DNA from: Acinetobacter sp. XH1741
GTDB lineage: Bacteria; Pseudomonadota; Gammaproteobacteria; Pseudomonadales; Moraxellaceae
Direction: 5' to 3'
DNA length: 64,000 bases
Assembly (NCBI RefSeq): GCF_041021895.1
Contig: NZ_CP157428.1
Location: 186,001 to 250,000, forward strand
In this document: positions 38,893-46,676 of the stretch, in pieces
Layout: every line of letters starts with the position of its first letter
How positions within the stretch are numbered: position 1 is the first letter of the stretch
The notes under the pieces: generated by a model
What the model was told of the DNA's origin: nothing
Database searches by the model: none
Seen by the model: only the letters and a program-made list of their open reading frames with translations
Position numbers and translations under genes: made by a program

Positions 38893-39192
38893 ATGAAAAT
38901 TAGTTATGGAAAAGCTTTGAGTTTGGGTTTGGTGCTAAGTCTTGCATCACAAATGTCTGTTGCCGCAGCACTCAAAGATACACCGAGCAAAAGCATGTCG
39001 GATAGACAGTCTTCGCTTATTGAAAAAGCATTAGATCAACAAAAACGTAATACCATAGCCTTACCATCAACAGATGATGAGCTAAAAGTACTCAACACAA
39101 TTCGTGTGACACCGACACAGAACTTTCTTGCTGTTCAGCACGAACGTTTTTCACGTTTTGTTCAGGCAATATTCCAGCCACATACCTCTTAA
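38893..39192 (+). CDS. Small exported protein of unknown function (99 aa)
   Basis: I do not recognise this family. The 99-residue protein has a clear signal peptide (about 1-25, with hydrophobic core ALSLGLVLSLASQMSVAA), leaving a mature protein of about 74 residues that is polar, without cysteines or a further membrane segment. The ribosome binding region GAGGGG (38876-38881) also precedes a 4-codon ORF (38882-38896) whose stop overlaps the start codon. Two hairpins follow the stop codon, the second a terminator. It lies divergent to sbp and upstream of gltX. Confidence 0.7.
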   Translation: MKISYGKALSLGLVLSLASQMSVAAALKDTPSKSMSDRQSSLIEKALDQQKRNTIALPSTDDELKVLNTIRVTPTQNFLAVQHERFSRFVQAIFQPHTS

Positions 39193-39224
39193 TATTTGAA
39201 ACGACCCCTCATCGTTTCAATTTC

Positions 39225-39271
39225 AGCCCAGTCTGTCGTTAAATAAAAACGTCAGAATACTGGGCTTTTTC
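39225..39271 (+). terminator. Terminator upstream of gltX
   Basis: AGCCCAGT (39225-39232) pairs with ACTGGGCT (39259-39266), with inner CGTT/AACG pairing, then five Ts. A separate 9-bp hairpin, TTGAAACGA with TCGTTTCAA (about 39196-39220), comes just before it. Confidence 0.75.
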
Positions 39272-39309
39272 GTTATAATAGTTCCAATTTTTATTCTGAC
39301 CCATTATCT

Positions 39310-40818
39310 ATGAAAGTTCGTACTCGTATTGCACCTTCTCCTACTGGTTTCCCACATGTTGGTACTGCCTACATTGCTTTATTCAATATGTGTTTTGCGA
39401 AACAACATGGTGGGGAATTTATTTTAAGAATTGAAGATACAGACCAACTTCGCTCTACACCAGAATCTGAAAAAATGATTTTAGATTCTCTACGCTGGTT
39501 AGGTTTGAATTGGTCGGAAGGTCCAGATGTAGGCGGCCCTCACGCTCCATATCGTCAATCAGAGCGCATGGGAATTTATAAGCAATACGCGTTAGAACTT
39601 GTTGAAAAAGGCCATGCTTTTTACTGTTTTGCTACAGCAGAAGAACTTGACCAAATGCGTGCTGAACAGCAAGCGCGTGGTGAAACACCAAAATATGATG
39701 GTCGTGGTTTAAAACTTTCTCAAGAAGAAGTAACACGCCGTCTCGAAGCGGGTGAACCTCATGTCATCCGTATGAAAGTTCCAGAAGAAGGTGTATGTAA
39801 ATTTAACGACTTACTCCGTGGGGAAGTAGAAATTCCTTGGGCACAAGTCGACATGCAAGTTCTTCTTAAAACAGATGGCTTACCGACTTATCATCTAGCA
39901 AACGTAGTTGATGACCATTTAATGGAAATCACTCATGTATTGCGTGGTGAAGAATGGCTTCCATCTGCACCAAAGCATCAATTACTTTACCAATATTTTG
40001 GTTGGGAAATGCCAACGCTTTGCCACATGCCTTTGCTACGCAACCCGGATAAATCAAAACTATCTAAACGTAAAAACCCAACATCAATTAACTACTACCG
40101 AGACATCGGCGTTCTACCAGAAGCCTTATTAAACTATTTAGGCCGTATGGGTTGGTCAATGCCAGATGAACGTGAAGTCTTTACTCTTCAAGACATGATG
40201 GATCACTTTGATATTCAACGTGTATCTTTAGGTGGGCCAATCTTTGATGTTGAAAAACTCAATTGGTTAAATGGTCAATGGATTAAAGGCTTAACACCAG
40301 GCCAACTTTTAGACCGATTACTGACTTGGAAGAATGACCGCAATACGCTAGAAGATATTGCTGCTGCAATTCAACCGCGTATTAACTTACTTTCTGAAGC
40401 TGTGAACTGGGCCGGTTTCTACTTTAACCATATGCCACAAATTACAGCTGAAATGTTTGAAAGTAAAAAATTGACACAAGAACAAGTTCGCCAAAGCTTA
40501 CAATTTGCAATTTGGCGCCTTGAAGGTCAGTTTACTTGGAATAACGACACGGTTAGCCAAACTTTAATGGACTTGGCAAATCAGATGGGTATTAAATTAC
40601 GTGATTTTATGCCAGCGTTCTTTATTGCAATTGCTGGCTCCACTAGTTCTACACCAGTGATGCAGTCAATGGTGACGATTGGTCCTGATTTAACCTTTGC
40701 TCGTTTACGACATGCATTAGAAATTGTTGGTGCACCGAGTAAAAAAGAGGTAAAAAATTGGGAAAAGCTCAATGAAAGCTTAAAATTGCCGAAAAATGAA
40801 GCAACTAGCGAAGCTTAA
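39310..40818 (+). CDS. gltX: Glutamyl-tRNA synthetase
   Basis: A 502-residue class I synthetase that charges tRNA-Glu. The HIGH-type motif is [11 protein letters not shown] (9-19) and the KMSKS-type motif is SKLSKRKNP (about residue 255). Other landmarks are [14 protein letters not shown] and [15 protein letters not shown]. Length is slightly above the E. coli enzyme (471). It ends just upstream of the tRNA-Ala gene and lies within 3.2 kb of three copies of its own substrate tRNA. Confidence 0.97.
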   Translation: MKVRTRIAPSPTGFPHVGTAYIALFNMCFAKQHGGEFILRIEDTDQLRSTPESEKMILDSLRWLGLNWSEGPDVGGPHAPYRQSERMGIYKQYALELVEKGHAFYCFATAEELDQMRAEQQARGETPKYDGRGLKLSQEEVTRRLEAGEPHVIRMKVPEEGVCKFNDLLRGEVEIPWAQVDMQVLLKTDGLPTYHLANVVDDHLMEITHVLRGEEWLPSAPKHQLLYQYFGWEMPTLCHMPLLRNPDKSKLSKRKNPTSINYYRDIGVLPEALLNYLGRMGWSMPDEREVFTLQDMMDHFDIQRVSLGGPIFDVEKLNWLNGQWIKGLTPGQLLDRLLTWKNDRNTLEDIAAAIQPRINLLSEAVNWAGFYFNHMPQITAEMFESKKLTQEQVRQSLQFAIWRLEGQFTWNNDTVSQTLMDLANQMGIKLRDFMPAFFIAIAGSTSSTPVMQSMVTIGPDLTFARLRHALEIVGAPSKKEVKNWEKLNESLKLPKNEATSEA

Positions 40819-40830
40819 TACATTTTTTTA

Positions 40831-40859
40831 TTGACGTGTGGGCGCATTAACCCTAATAT
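40831..40859 (+). promoter_or_regulatory. Promoter of the tRNA-Ala/tRNA-Glu unit
   Basis: TTGACG (40831-40836), 17-bp spacer, TAATAT (40854-40859), followed by the GC-rich stretch GCGCTC expected of a stringently controlled stable-RNA promoter. The -10 lies in the loop of an imperfect 11-bp inverted repeat: GTGTGGGCGCA (40836-40846) and TGCGCTCACAC (40860-40870). Confidence 0.75.
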
Positions 40860-40875
40860 TGCGCTCACACAAACT

Positions 40876-40951
40876 GGGGCCATAGCTCAGTTGGTAGAGC
40901 GCTACAATGGCATTGTAGAGGTCAGCGGTTCGATCCCGCTTGGCTCCACCA
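40876..40951 (+). tRNA. tRNA-Ala (GGC)
   Basis: A 76-nt cloverleaf including an encoded CCA end. The acceptor arm GGGGCCA pairs with TGGCTCC, the D-arm is GCTCAGTTGGTAGAGC, the anticodon loop is ATGGCAT within CTACA/TGTAG, and the T-arm is AGCGG TTCGATC CCGCT. The anticodon is GGC. It shares a transcript with the next tRNA-Glu. Confidence 0.97.
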
Positions 40952-40976
40952 AGATCCTTTGTGTTTGCCTCATCAA

Positions 40977-41052
40977 GTCCCTATCGTCTAGAGGCCTAGG
41001 ACATCGCCCTTTCACGGCGGTAACCGGGGTTCGAATCCCCGTAGGGACGCCA
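40977..41052 (+). tRNA. tRNA-Glu (TTC), copy 1
   Basis: A 76-nt tRNA with encoded CCA. The acceptor arm GTCCCTA pairs with TAGGGAC, the anticodon loop is CTTTCAC within CGCC/GGCG (anticodon TTC), and the T-arm is CCGGG GTTCGAA TCCCCG-like. It is identical over its full length to the copies at 43741 and 43844, and 25 bp after tRNA-Ala. Confidence 0.97.
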
Positions 41053-41187
41053 TTTTCTATTATAAAAACTCATTTAAAGACTCTTTCGTCACCTTCCTGA
41101 CTATTCTTTGACTGCTTCTTGATTGCACATTTGTCTATTTTATCTAAAATAGCGTCTTTCTTAAATTCTCTCAATGTGTAATGTAAT

Positions 41188-42606
41188 ATGCAGCCATCTG
41201 ACAATCAACTAGATGCTCAGCATCAGAACAGTACTGCACCTTTAAAAAGAGCCATGAGTACACGCCATCTTGTGATGTTATCGCTAGGTGGAGCAATCGG
41301 TACTGGTTTATTTTTGGGTTCAGGGGAAGTCATTTCACAAACTGGACCTATTGGCGCAATTATTGCCTACATTCTTGGGGGTGCAATTGCCTACATGGTC
41401 ATGCTCTGCTTAGGAGAGCTTGCTGTCCACATGCCTGTTTCGGGCTCTTTTGGAGCATATGCCCAAAAGTACATTAGCCCAAGCACAGGTTACATGATTT
41501 CATGGATGTATTGGCTGACCTGGACAGCAACATTAGGAACAGAATTTACTGCTGCTGCTCTACTTATGCAGGAATGGTTTCCACAAATTTCCATGTGGAT
41601 TTGGACACTGATTTTTGCCATTACGATTTTTGGACTAAATATTAGTTCAACCCGAGTATTCGCCGAGTCAGAGTTCTGGCTAGCACTGGTTAAGGTCGTT
41701 ACCGTTATTGCCTTTATTGTGCTTGGGTTATTAGCCATTTTTGGTTTAATCCCTTTTCATGGCGCCCAAACTGCTCCTCTGTTTAGTAATTTAACAGCCC
41801 AAGGCTGGTTCCCACACGGCTTCCTTCCTATCTTTACTACCATGTTGATTGTGAATTTTGCGTTCTCTGGAACAGAGCTTATTGGTGTCGCTGCTGGTGA
41901 AACGAAAGATCCTGCGCAAAATGTCCCGAAAGCAATCAATGCTGCGATCTGGCGCCTTCTTATTTTCTTTGTCGGCACTATTATTGTGATTAGTGCATTA
42001 CTTCCTTTCCAACTAGCAGGTTTAAGCAGTGAGAGTGTAAGTAGTAGCCCTTTCGTTACAGTATTTAATTACATCGGTATTCCATATGCTGATGACATCA
42101 TTCGTTTTGTAATTATTACTGCTCTACTCTCTGCCGCAAACTCAGGCTTGTACGCAGCTTCACGAATGATGTGGTCTTTATCAGAACAAAAACTACTTCC
42201 AAGTGTATTTTCCACACTTTCAAAAAGTGGAACACCTATTGTTGCTTTGGTTGTTACCATGTTTGGTGCCATCCCTGGTTTATTGTCGGAACAGTTCGCA
42301 CCTGAAACTATCTTTAAAAATTTACTCGGGGTGGCAGCCTTTACCATGGTGATTGTCTGGATGAGTATTTGTTTAAGTCAGTTCAATTTCCGTAGGCACT
42401 GGTACCGTTCTGGACATACAGTTAAAGATTTAAAATATGCCGCGCCGTTATTTCCTATCGTTCCAATTTTAGGTTTTCTATTCTGCTTTATTACCTGTTT
42501 AAGTATGGCAGCGGACCCTCAAATGCGTGCTGGTTTTGTAGGTTGCTTGATTTTTACTGCTTTATGTTATGTCAGTTATTTTATTTTTTACCGCAATAAA
42601 GCTTAA
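41188..42606 (+). CDS. APC-family amino acid permease
   Basis: A 472-residue inner-membrane transporter with twelve expected helices. The N-terminal consensus MLSLGGAIGTGLFLGSG (about 30-46) and the MLCLGELAVHMPVSGSF (about 71-87) and FAESEFWLALVKV stretches place it in the amino acid transporter branch near LysP, AroP and S-methylmethionine permease. The substrate cannot be set from sequence. It is flanked by tRNA-Glu copies and ended by a terminator. Confidence 0.88.
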   Translation: MQPSDNQLDAQHQNSTAPLKRAMSTRHLVMLSLGGAIGTGLFLGSGEVISQTGPIGAIIAYILGGAIAYMVMLCLGELAVHMPVSGSFGAYAQKYISPSTGYMISWMYWLTWTATLGTEFTAAALLMQEWFPQISMWIWTLIFAITIFGLNISSTRVFAESEFWLALVKVVTVIAFIVLGLLAIFGLIPFHGAQTAPLFSNLTAQGWFPHGFLPIFTTMLIVNFAFSGTELIGVAAGETKDPAQNVPKAINAAIWRLLIFFVGTIIVISALLPFQLAGLSSESVSSSPFVTVFNYIGIPYADDIIRFVIITALLSAANSGLYAASRMMWSLSEQKLLPSVFSTLSKSGTPIVALVVTMFGAIPGLLSEQFAPETIFKNLLGVAAFTMVIVWMSICLSQFNFRRHWYRSGHTVKDLKYAAPLFPIVPILGFLFCFITCLSMAADPQMRAGFVGCLIFTALCYVSYFIFYRNKA

Positions 42607-42618
42607 GTGCTTGTAATT

Positions 42619-42650
42619 AAAAAGTGTAGCAAAAAGCTACACTTTTTTTT
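42619..42650 (+). terminator. Terminator after the permease
   Basis: AAAAGTGTAGC pairs with GCTACACTTTT around a short A-rich loop, followed by a run of eight Ts. Confidence 0.9.
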
Positions 42651-42722
42651 GCCTAGATACTGGCTTTATAGAACCTGCCGTTGTAGATTAAAATTTATAT
42701 TAAAAACAATTCCTTGTATACA

Positions 42723-43607
42723 ATGAAAATTATATTTATCCATGGGATGAATCAGCAAAATTACACAGCACATCGTTTAAAAGAACATTGGCTAAGGGTA
42801 TTTAGACTGGGTTTAAAACAACTGCACTGTAGAGTGAACTTAAGAGACTTACATATACATATGCCATTTTATGGCGATTTAATGAAGAAATATCAACTCT
42901 CTAACCAGTTAGACCTCAACACCTTACTTCCAAAAAATTTTAATATTCATTTACCTGTTCATTTACACCATCAACCTGCTGGACCGAAGGAACATACCCC
43001 CTTTGTTCCCCATCTTCCTGTTTCAACAGATCAGTCAACACAAAGCTTATCAGAGCGTTTATATCTGACATCTCAATTGGTAAAAGATCGTGTACTTAAA
43101 GAAATGGTGGTGCTTTTAAATAATTTTCCAAAATTACATGAGAGCTTAATTCAACAATTCTTGATTGAAACATATATGTATTTATCGAACCCCGATTTTA
43201 TGTATGAAGTTCATCAAAGAATTTTAAAACAAATGCATGATGATGAGGATTGTATCGTCGTTGGGCATTCTTTGGGTTCCGTGATTGCATTTCACTTATT
43301 ATCAGATCCGTCCTATCATTTTTCAGTAGAGCGCTTTATTACTTTAGCTTCACCTCTCTCTTTTCGGGTCATACAAAGCAAACTTCCCATTCCGATTGAA
43401 CGCCCAAAATGTCTAAAAGGTGATTGGTACAACTTTTACTCAAAAGATGATTTTTTAACGGCCTTCCCGCTAAGTGAAGCACCCTTTAACTTTGATCCAC
43501 CCATTATTAACCAAGAAATTTTTACCTTTGCCAACCAACCTCATGAAATTGTAGGTTACTTACAACACCATGCCGTAATTAAGGCAATTATTGAACCTTT
43601 CCAATAA
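42723..43607 (+). CDS. Alpha/beta-hydrolase fold protein
   Basis: A 294-residue protein beginning MKIIFIHGMNQQNY, with the HG oxyanion region, and the nucleophile elbow VGHSLGSV (serine about residue 183). A histidine in LQHHAVIKAI near the C-terminus may complete the triad. There is no signal peptide. The N-terminal half carries a His-rich segment (FNIHLPVHLHHQPAGP). It resembles lipase-like or PGAP1-like hydrolases; the substrate is unknown. The ATG at 42723 is chosen over a TTG at 42714, but the ribosome binding site is weak. Confidence 0.75.
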   Translation: MKIIFIHGMNQQNYTAHRLKEHWLRVFRLGLKQLHCRVNLRDLHIHMPFYGDLMKKYQLSNQLDLNTLLPKNFNIHLPVHLHHQPAGPKEHTPFVPHLPVSTDQSTQSLSERLYLTSQLVKDRVLKEMVVLLNNFPKLHESLIQQFLIETYMYLSNPDFMYEVHQRILKQMHDDEDCIVVGHSLGSVIAFHLLSDPSYHFSVERFITLASPLSFRVIQSKLPIPIERPKCLKGDWYNFYSKDDFLTAFPLSEAPFNFDPPIINQEIFTFANQPHEIVGYLQHHAVIKAIIEPFQ

Positions 43608-43694
43608 AAATACCCCTAAATGTATATATTTTCTACAATTTGAGTTATTTTTAATCGCTTGACCGTTTTTTTTAATATTTCTTCAGAAAACTAT

Positions 43695-43723
43695 TTGACA
43701 CTTTTATTAAATCGACCTAATAT
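43695..43723 (+). promoter_or_regulatory. Promoter of the tRNA-Glu pair
   Basis: TTGACA (43695-43700), 17-bp spacer, TAATAT (43718-43723), then the GC-rich stretch ACGCCCACC before the first tRNA. This layout matches the promoter at 40831 and is typical of stringently controlled stable-RNA genes. Confidence 0.75.
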
Positions 43724-43740
43724 ACGCCCACCTCTGAAAC

Positions 43741-43816
43741 GTCCCTATCGTCTAGAGGCCTAGGACATCGCCCTTTCACGGCGGTAACCGGGGTTCGAAT
43801 CCCCGTAGGGACGCCA
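43741..43816 (+). tRNA. tRNA-Glu (TTC), copy 2
   Basis: A 76-nt tRNA, identical to copy 1, anticodon TTC, encoded CCA. Confidence 0.97.
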
Positions 43817-43843
43817 ATATTTTTCAGATGTATGCCTCAATAA

Positions 43844-43919
43844 GTCCCTATCGTCTAGAGGCCTAGGACATCGCCCTTTCACGGCGGTAACCGGGGTTCG
43901 AATCCCCGTAGGGACGCCA
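43844..43919 (+). tRNA. tRNA-Glu (TTC), copy 3
   Basis: A 76-nt tRNA, identical to copies 1 and 2. The sequence just before it (TATGCCTCAATAA) resembles that before copy 1 (TTTGCCTCATCAA), showing that the duplicated unit included some flanking DNA. Confidence 0.97.
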
Positions 43920-43925
43920 AATTCT

Positions 43926-43958
43926 AAAAAGCCACTGCATCATGACAGTGGCTTTTTT
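43926..43958 (+). terminator. Terminator after the tRNA-Glu pair
   Basis: AAAAAGCCACTG and CAGTGGCTTTTT around an 8-nt loop, followed by Ts. Confidence 0.9.
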
Positions 43959-43972
43959 CTTATCTAAACAAT

Positions 43973-43997
43973 AAAAAAGCTGATCACAAACCAGCTT
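43973..43997 (-). terminator. Terminator after the 325-aa unknown gene
   Basis: On the minus strand AAGCTG and CAGCTT form the stem, followed by a T run; it sits 15 bp after that gene's stop codon. Confidence 0.6.
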
Positions 43998-44011
43998 CTC
44001 ATCATTGTAAT

Positions 44012-44989
44012 TTAATTCGCAATTCCAACTTGAACCTCAAGACGACCTGATTGAACTCGTAGGCCTTTTATTTCAAATTGATCGACCAGTTGCTGCACAA
44101 GCTCACGGCTTTCTCTCAAAATATTGAGCCCGGGTAAAATACTAAAGTCCGTTAAGTTTAAAAGCTTCTCAACCATCCATGAACGGTTATTAATAAAGTC
44201 AATAAAGCCTGCTTGCTCGAGGTCAATAAACCACATACGGTGACCATCACGCTGAATACCCGGAATATCACGAATTAAATGATTAATCAGCGATGGTATA
44301 GGCAGCATGTTAATGACTTCAAACCCCACTCGCCCAATACGACGAACTGCCCAATTCGATAATGTCCCGCCATGACGGATTTGCACATCTAGACTTTCAT
44401 CCATTTGGCGTAGGCGTAAAAATTTTTCTTGGCCAATTCGACATTCTAACACCCGAAAATCTAAACTCAGCCGATATAGAAAACGGTGGTAGTGTCCATC
44501 AATTTCGACCTGAAACCGATCATTCCCACATTGAACTTTAATATCATCAATTTCTGTACGATCTATTCGTTTACGAATTTGACTGTTTAATAGCATTTCA
44601 GGCAAATATAGATTTAATGTACTTTTGCCTAAAAAAGTACGCGCCATAATCAACGCAACTTGTCTCGCAGTTTCACTGGTTTCAGACACCATATCTCTAA
44701 CAGTCCCTGCTGCCAGATTAGTCATGCCAACGACTCCACGCTTAGTATGAGACGTCACATGATCTAAGGCATCTAAAGCTGCATCTGCAACCTCTGCAAG
44801 ATTACGTGTCGTGTCGCTAGCAAATCCGACGGCATCATGAGCATGTTGCAAGGTCTTATGCAGCAAACGGCGTGAGAATGACAGTTTTATAGGGTCAGGA
44901 TTCCCTGAAACTGCTGATGTCGTTATAGGCTCCGACTTATTGTCATCTTCTTGACCCAAGTCCCTCTCCTTTTTATATTTCTTTCGCAT
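44012..44989 (-). CDS. Protein of unknown function with amphipathic helical N-terminal region (325 aa)
   Basis: I do not recognise this family. The start is highly charged (MRKKYKKERDLGQEDDNKSE). Residues about 38-115 form a long amphipathic helical stretch rich in Ala, Asp and Thr (DAVGFASDTTRNLAEVADAA, then SETSETARQVALIMARTFLG). The rest (about 120-325) is a beta-rich domain with LYLPEMLLNSQIRKRI and a C-terminal FEIKGLRVQSGRLEVQVGI, vaguely like lipid-binding beta domains. There is no signal peptide and no convincing membrane helix. It is a single-gene unit between the tRNA cluster and the zinc-ribbon gene. Confidence 0.7.
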   Translation of the reverse strand: MRKKYKKERDLGQEDDNKSEPITTSAVSGNPDPIKLSFSRRLLHKTLQHAHDAVGFASDTTRNLAEVADAALDALDHVTSHTKRGVVGMTNLAAGTVRDMVSETSETARQVALIMARTFLGKSTLNLYLPEMLLNSQIRKRIDRTEIDDIKVQCGNDRFQVEIDGHYHRFLYRLSLDFRVLECRIGQEKFLRLRQMDESLDVQIRHGGTLSNWAVRRIGRVGFEVINMLPIPSLINHLIRDIPGIQRDGHRMWFIDLEQAGFIDFINNRSWMVEKLLNLTDFSILPGLNILRESRELVQQLVDQFEIKGLRVQSGRLEVQVGIAN

Positions 44990-45232
44990 CCTATTAATGA
45001 GCAGTTCAACTCATTTCCAGTGTTAAACACACTTGGTTTTTATCTAGATTAGCATGCTCTACAGTATTATTTTAACTTTTATGTGTACGAACAAATCATC
45101 ATTTTTTTATATATCGTTGTTTCAAAAAAGTATTTTACATCTAAGCCTCACATCACTTTTTTAATGCTCTACAAATTTTTTCCTTTCTTTGCATTTCCGT
45201 TAGAATAGATTCAAATTTAATGTGGAGTTGTC

Positions 45233-45571
45233 ATGCAATATCGTTGCCCTCAATGTCAAAGTGTTAAAATTATGCCTGTGAGCCAAGGTGTTAATATTGC
45301 CAAGCCTGTTGTGCCTAAAAGCTTAGTAATTTTAGTTCCTGCAATTTTTGTGCTTTTACTCTTGGTTGTTATTAGTATTTTTATGTGGATTTTTGGCAAT
45401 GGTGCAGGCAACTCTCTTCAAATTGCAACAGTAGTTGCTTTTGTTGTCACTGTAGGTGCAGGTTTTATGTTCTGGCGCGATTTGCCTGACTTTAAATTGT
45501 CTATGCAAGCATTTATGCAGTCACAAAAGCACTGGAAATGCCGTGAATGCAATCATGAGTGGGATATCTAA
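45233..45571 (+). CDS. Small membrane protein with a CxxC pair at each end (112 aa)
   Basis: A 112-residue protein: CPQC at residues 5-8, two membrane helices (about 30-53 and 62-81), and CREC at 103-106 in KHWKCRECNHEWDI. With two helices, both ends lie on the same side of the membrane, so the four cysteines could form one zinc ribbon, presumably cytoplasmic. The C-terminal WKCRECNHEW pattern is typical of zinc-ribbon halves. The start follows GGAGTTGTC. The function is unknown. It lies between the 325-aa gene and the convergent metal-efflux operon. Confidence 0.78.
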   Translation: MQYRCPQCQSVKIMPVSQGVNIAKPVVPKSLVILVPAIFVLLLLVVISIFMWIFGNGAGNSLQIATVVAFVVTVGAGFMFWRDLPDFKLSMQAFMQSQKHWKCRECNHEWDI

Positions 45572-45588
45572 TAAAGCTTCACATCAGC

Positions 45589-46545
45589 TTAATGCTGATG
45601 TGAATGTGTCTTGTCTGCTTCATCATGCTCGTGTGGAGCATGTTGAGCGATATGCTGACAGTTGATCTCGGCATCATCTTCAATTTGCAGTGTCACTTCG
45701 CCAATACCGTGCTCATGCGAAAGCATTTCAACAGCATCTTGATAGAGCTTAGTACGATCAGCTTCAGGCGCAAATAAGTGCACAGTTAAGTGAATATTTT
45801 TAGAAGTAATTGCCCATACTTTGAGTTGATGAATACTTTCTACGCCATTTAAAGAAAGTAAATCAGTACGTAACTTTTCAATATCCACCTCTTCGGGTAC
45901 ACCTTCGAGCAAAATATTAATACTTTGTTTAAGCAGAACCCATGTACGTGGTAATACCCAAAAACCAATCAATACTGCAATTATTGTATCGACCCAATAC
46001 CAGTTGGTGAAGTAAATAACAATCGCACCAATAATTACGCCAACCGAGCCTAACGCATCACTCAATACTTCTAAATAAGCACCTTTTACATTTAGGCTGT
46101 TATTGGCACTCGACATGAGAATTTTCATTGAGATAAGGTTAATTACCAAACCAATGGTTGCCACAATCAGCATGCCTACACTTTGAATTTCAGGTGGCTT
46201 AGAGAAGCGTATATAGGCTTCATATAAAATATAAATCGCCACCACAAACAGCATAAGCGCATTAAATAAAGCAGCCAGAATTTCAAAACGTTGATAGCCA
46301 AAAGTACGTTTATCATCGGCAGGACGCTTAGAAATCTGAATGGCGACCAAAGCAATTGCTAAAGCAGCTGCATCGGTAAACATATGCGCAGCGTCAGAGA
46401 GTAATGCCAAACTTTGCGTGATTAAACCAGCAACCACCTCAACAATTAAAAATGTCGAGGTGAGCGCTAAGGCAATCGTTAATTTTTTGGTATTGCCTTC
46501 AGCCACTACAGCATGACTATGATCATGACCATGATGTCCACCCAT
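45589..46545 (-). CDS. czcD: Cation diffusion facilitator, CzcD-like zinc/cobalt/cadmium exporter
   Basis: A 318-residue transporter with six membrane helices, His-rich N-terminus (MGGHHGHDHSHA) and His-rich C-terminus (HAPHEHDEADKTHSHQH). The metal-site residues are in LLSDAAHMFTDAAAL (about 48-62) and VLSDALGSVGV (about 160-170). It moves Zn(II), Co(II) or Cd(II) from cytosol to periplasm by proton exchange. It begins 131 bp after czcA with a strong AAGGAG site, so it may be the last gene of the czc operon. Confidence 0.93.
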   Translation of the reverse strand: MGGHHGHDHSHAVVAEGNTKKLTIALALTSTFLIVEVVAGLITQSLALLSDAAHMFTDAAALAIALVAIQISKRPADDKRTFGYQRFEILAALFNALMLFVVAIYILYEAYIRFSKPPEIQSVGMLIVATIGLVINLISMKILMSSANNSLNVKGAYLEVLSDALGSVGVIIGAIVIYFTNWYWVDTIIAVLIGFWVLPRTWVLLKQSINILLEGVPEEVDIEKLRTDLLSLNGVESIHQLKVWAITSKNIHLTVHLFAPEADRTKLYQDAVEMLSHEHGIGEVTLQIEDDAEINCQHIAQHAPHEHDEADKTHSHQH

Positions 46546-46676
46546 TTTGCGGACTCCTTATTATTTATCTTTATCTTGAAGTAAAAGTAACCATACATAT
46601 ATCGCTACTTTTACCCGCTATAAACACTTTTTTGACCCAAATTCTGTTTCAAAAAAGATATCTCAAATCGATGACA

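Noticed and set aside
40977..43919. tRNA-Glu copies as attachment sites of an integrated element
   Set aside because: No integrase, no phage or conjugation genes, and whole tRNAs rather than 3' fragments are repeated; a simple duplication is more likely.
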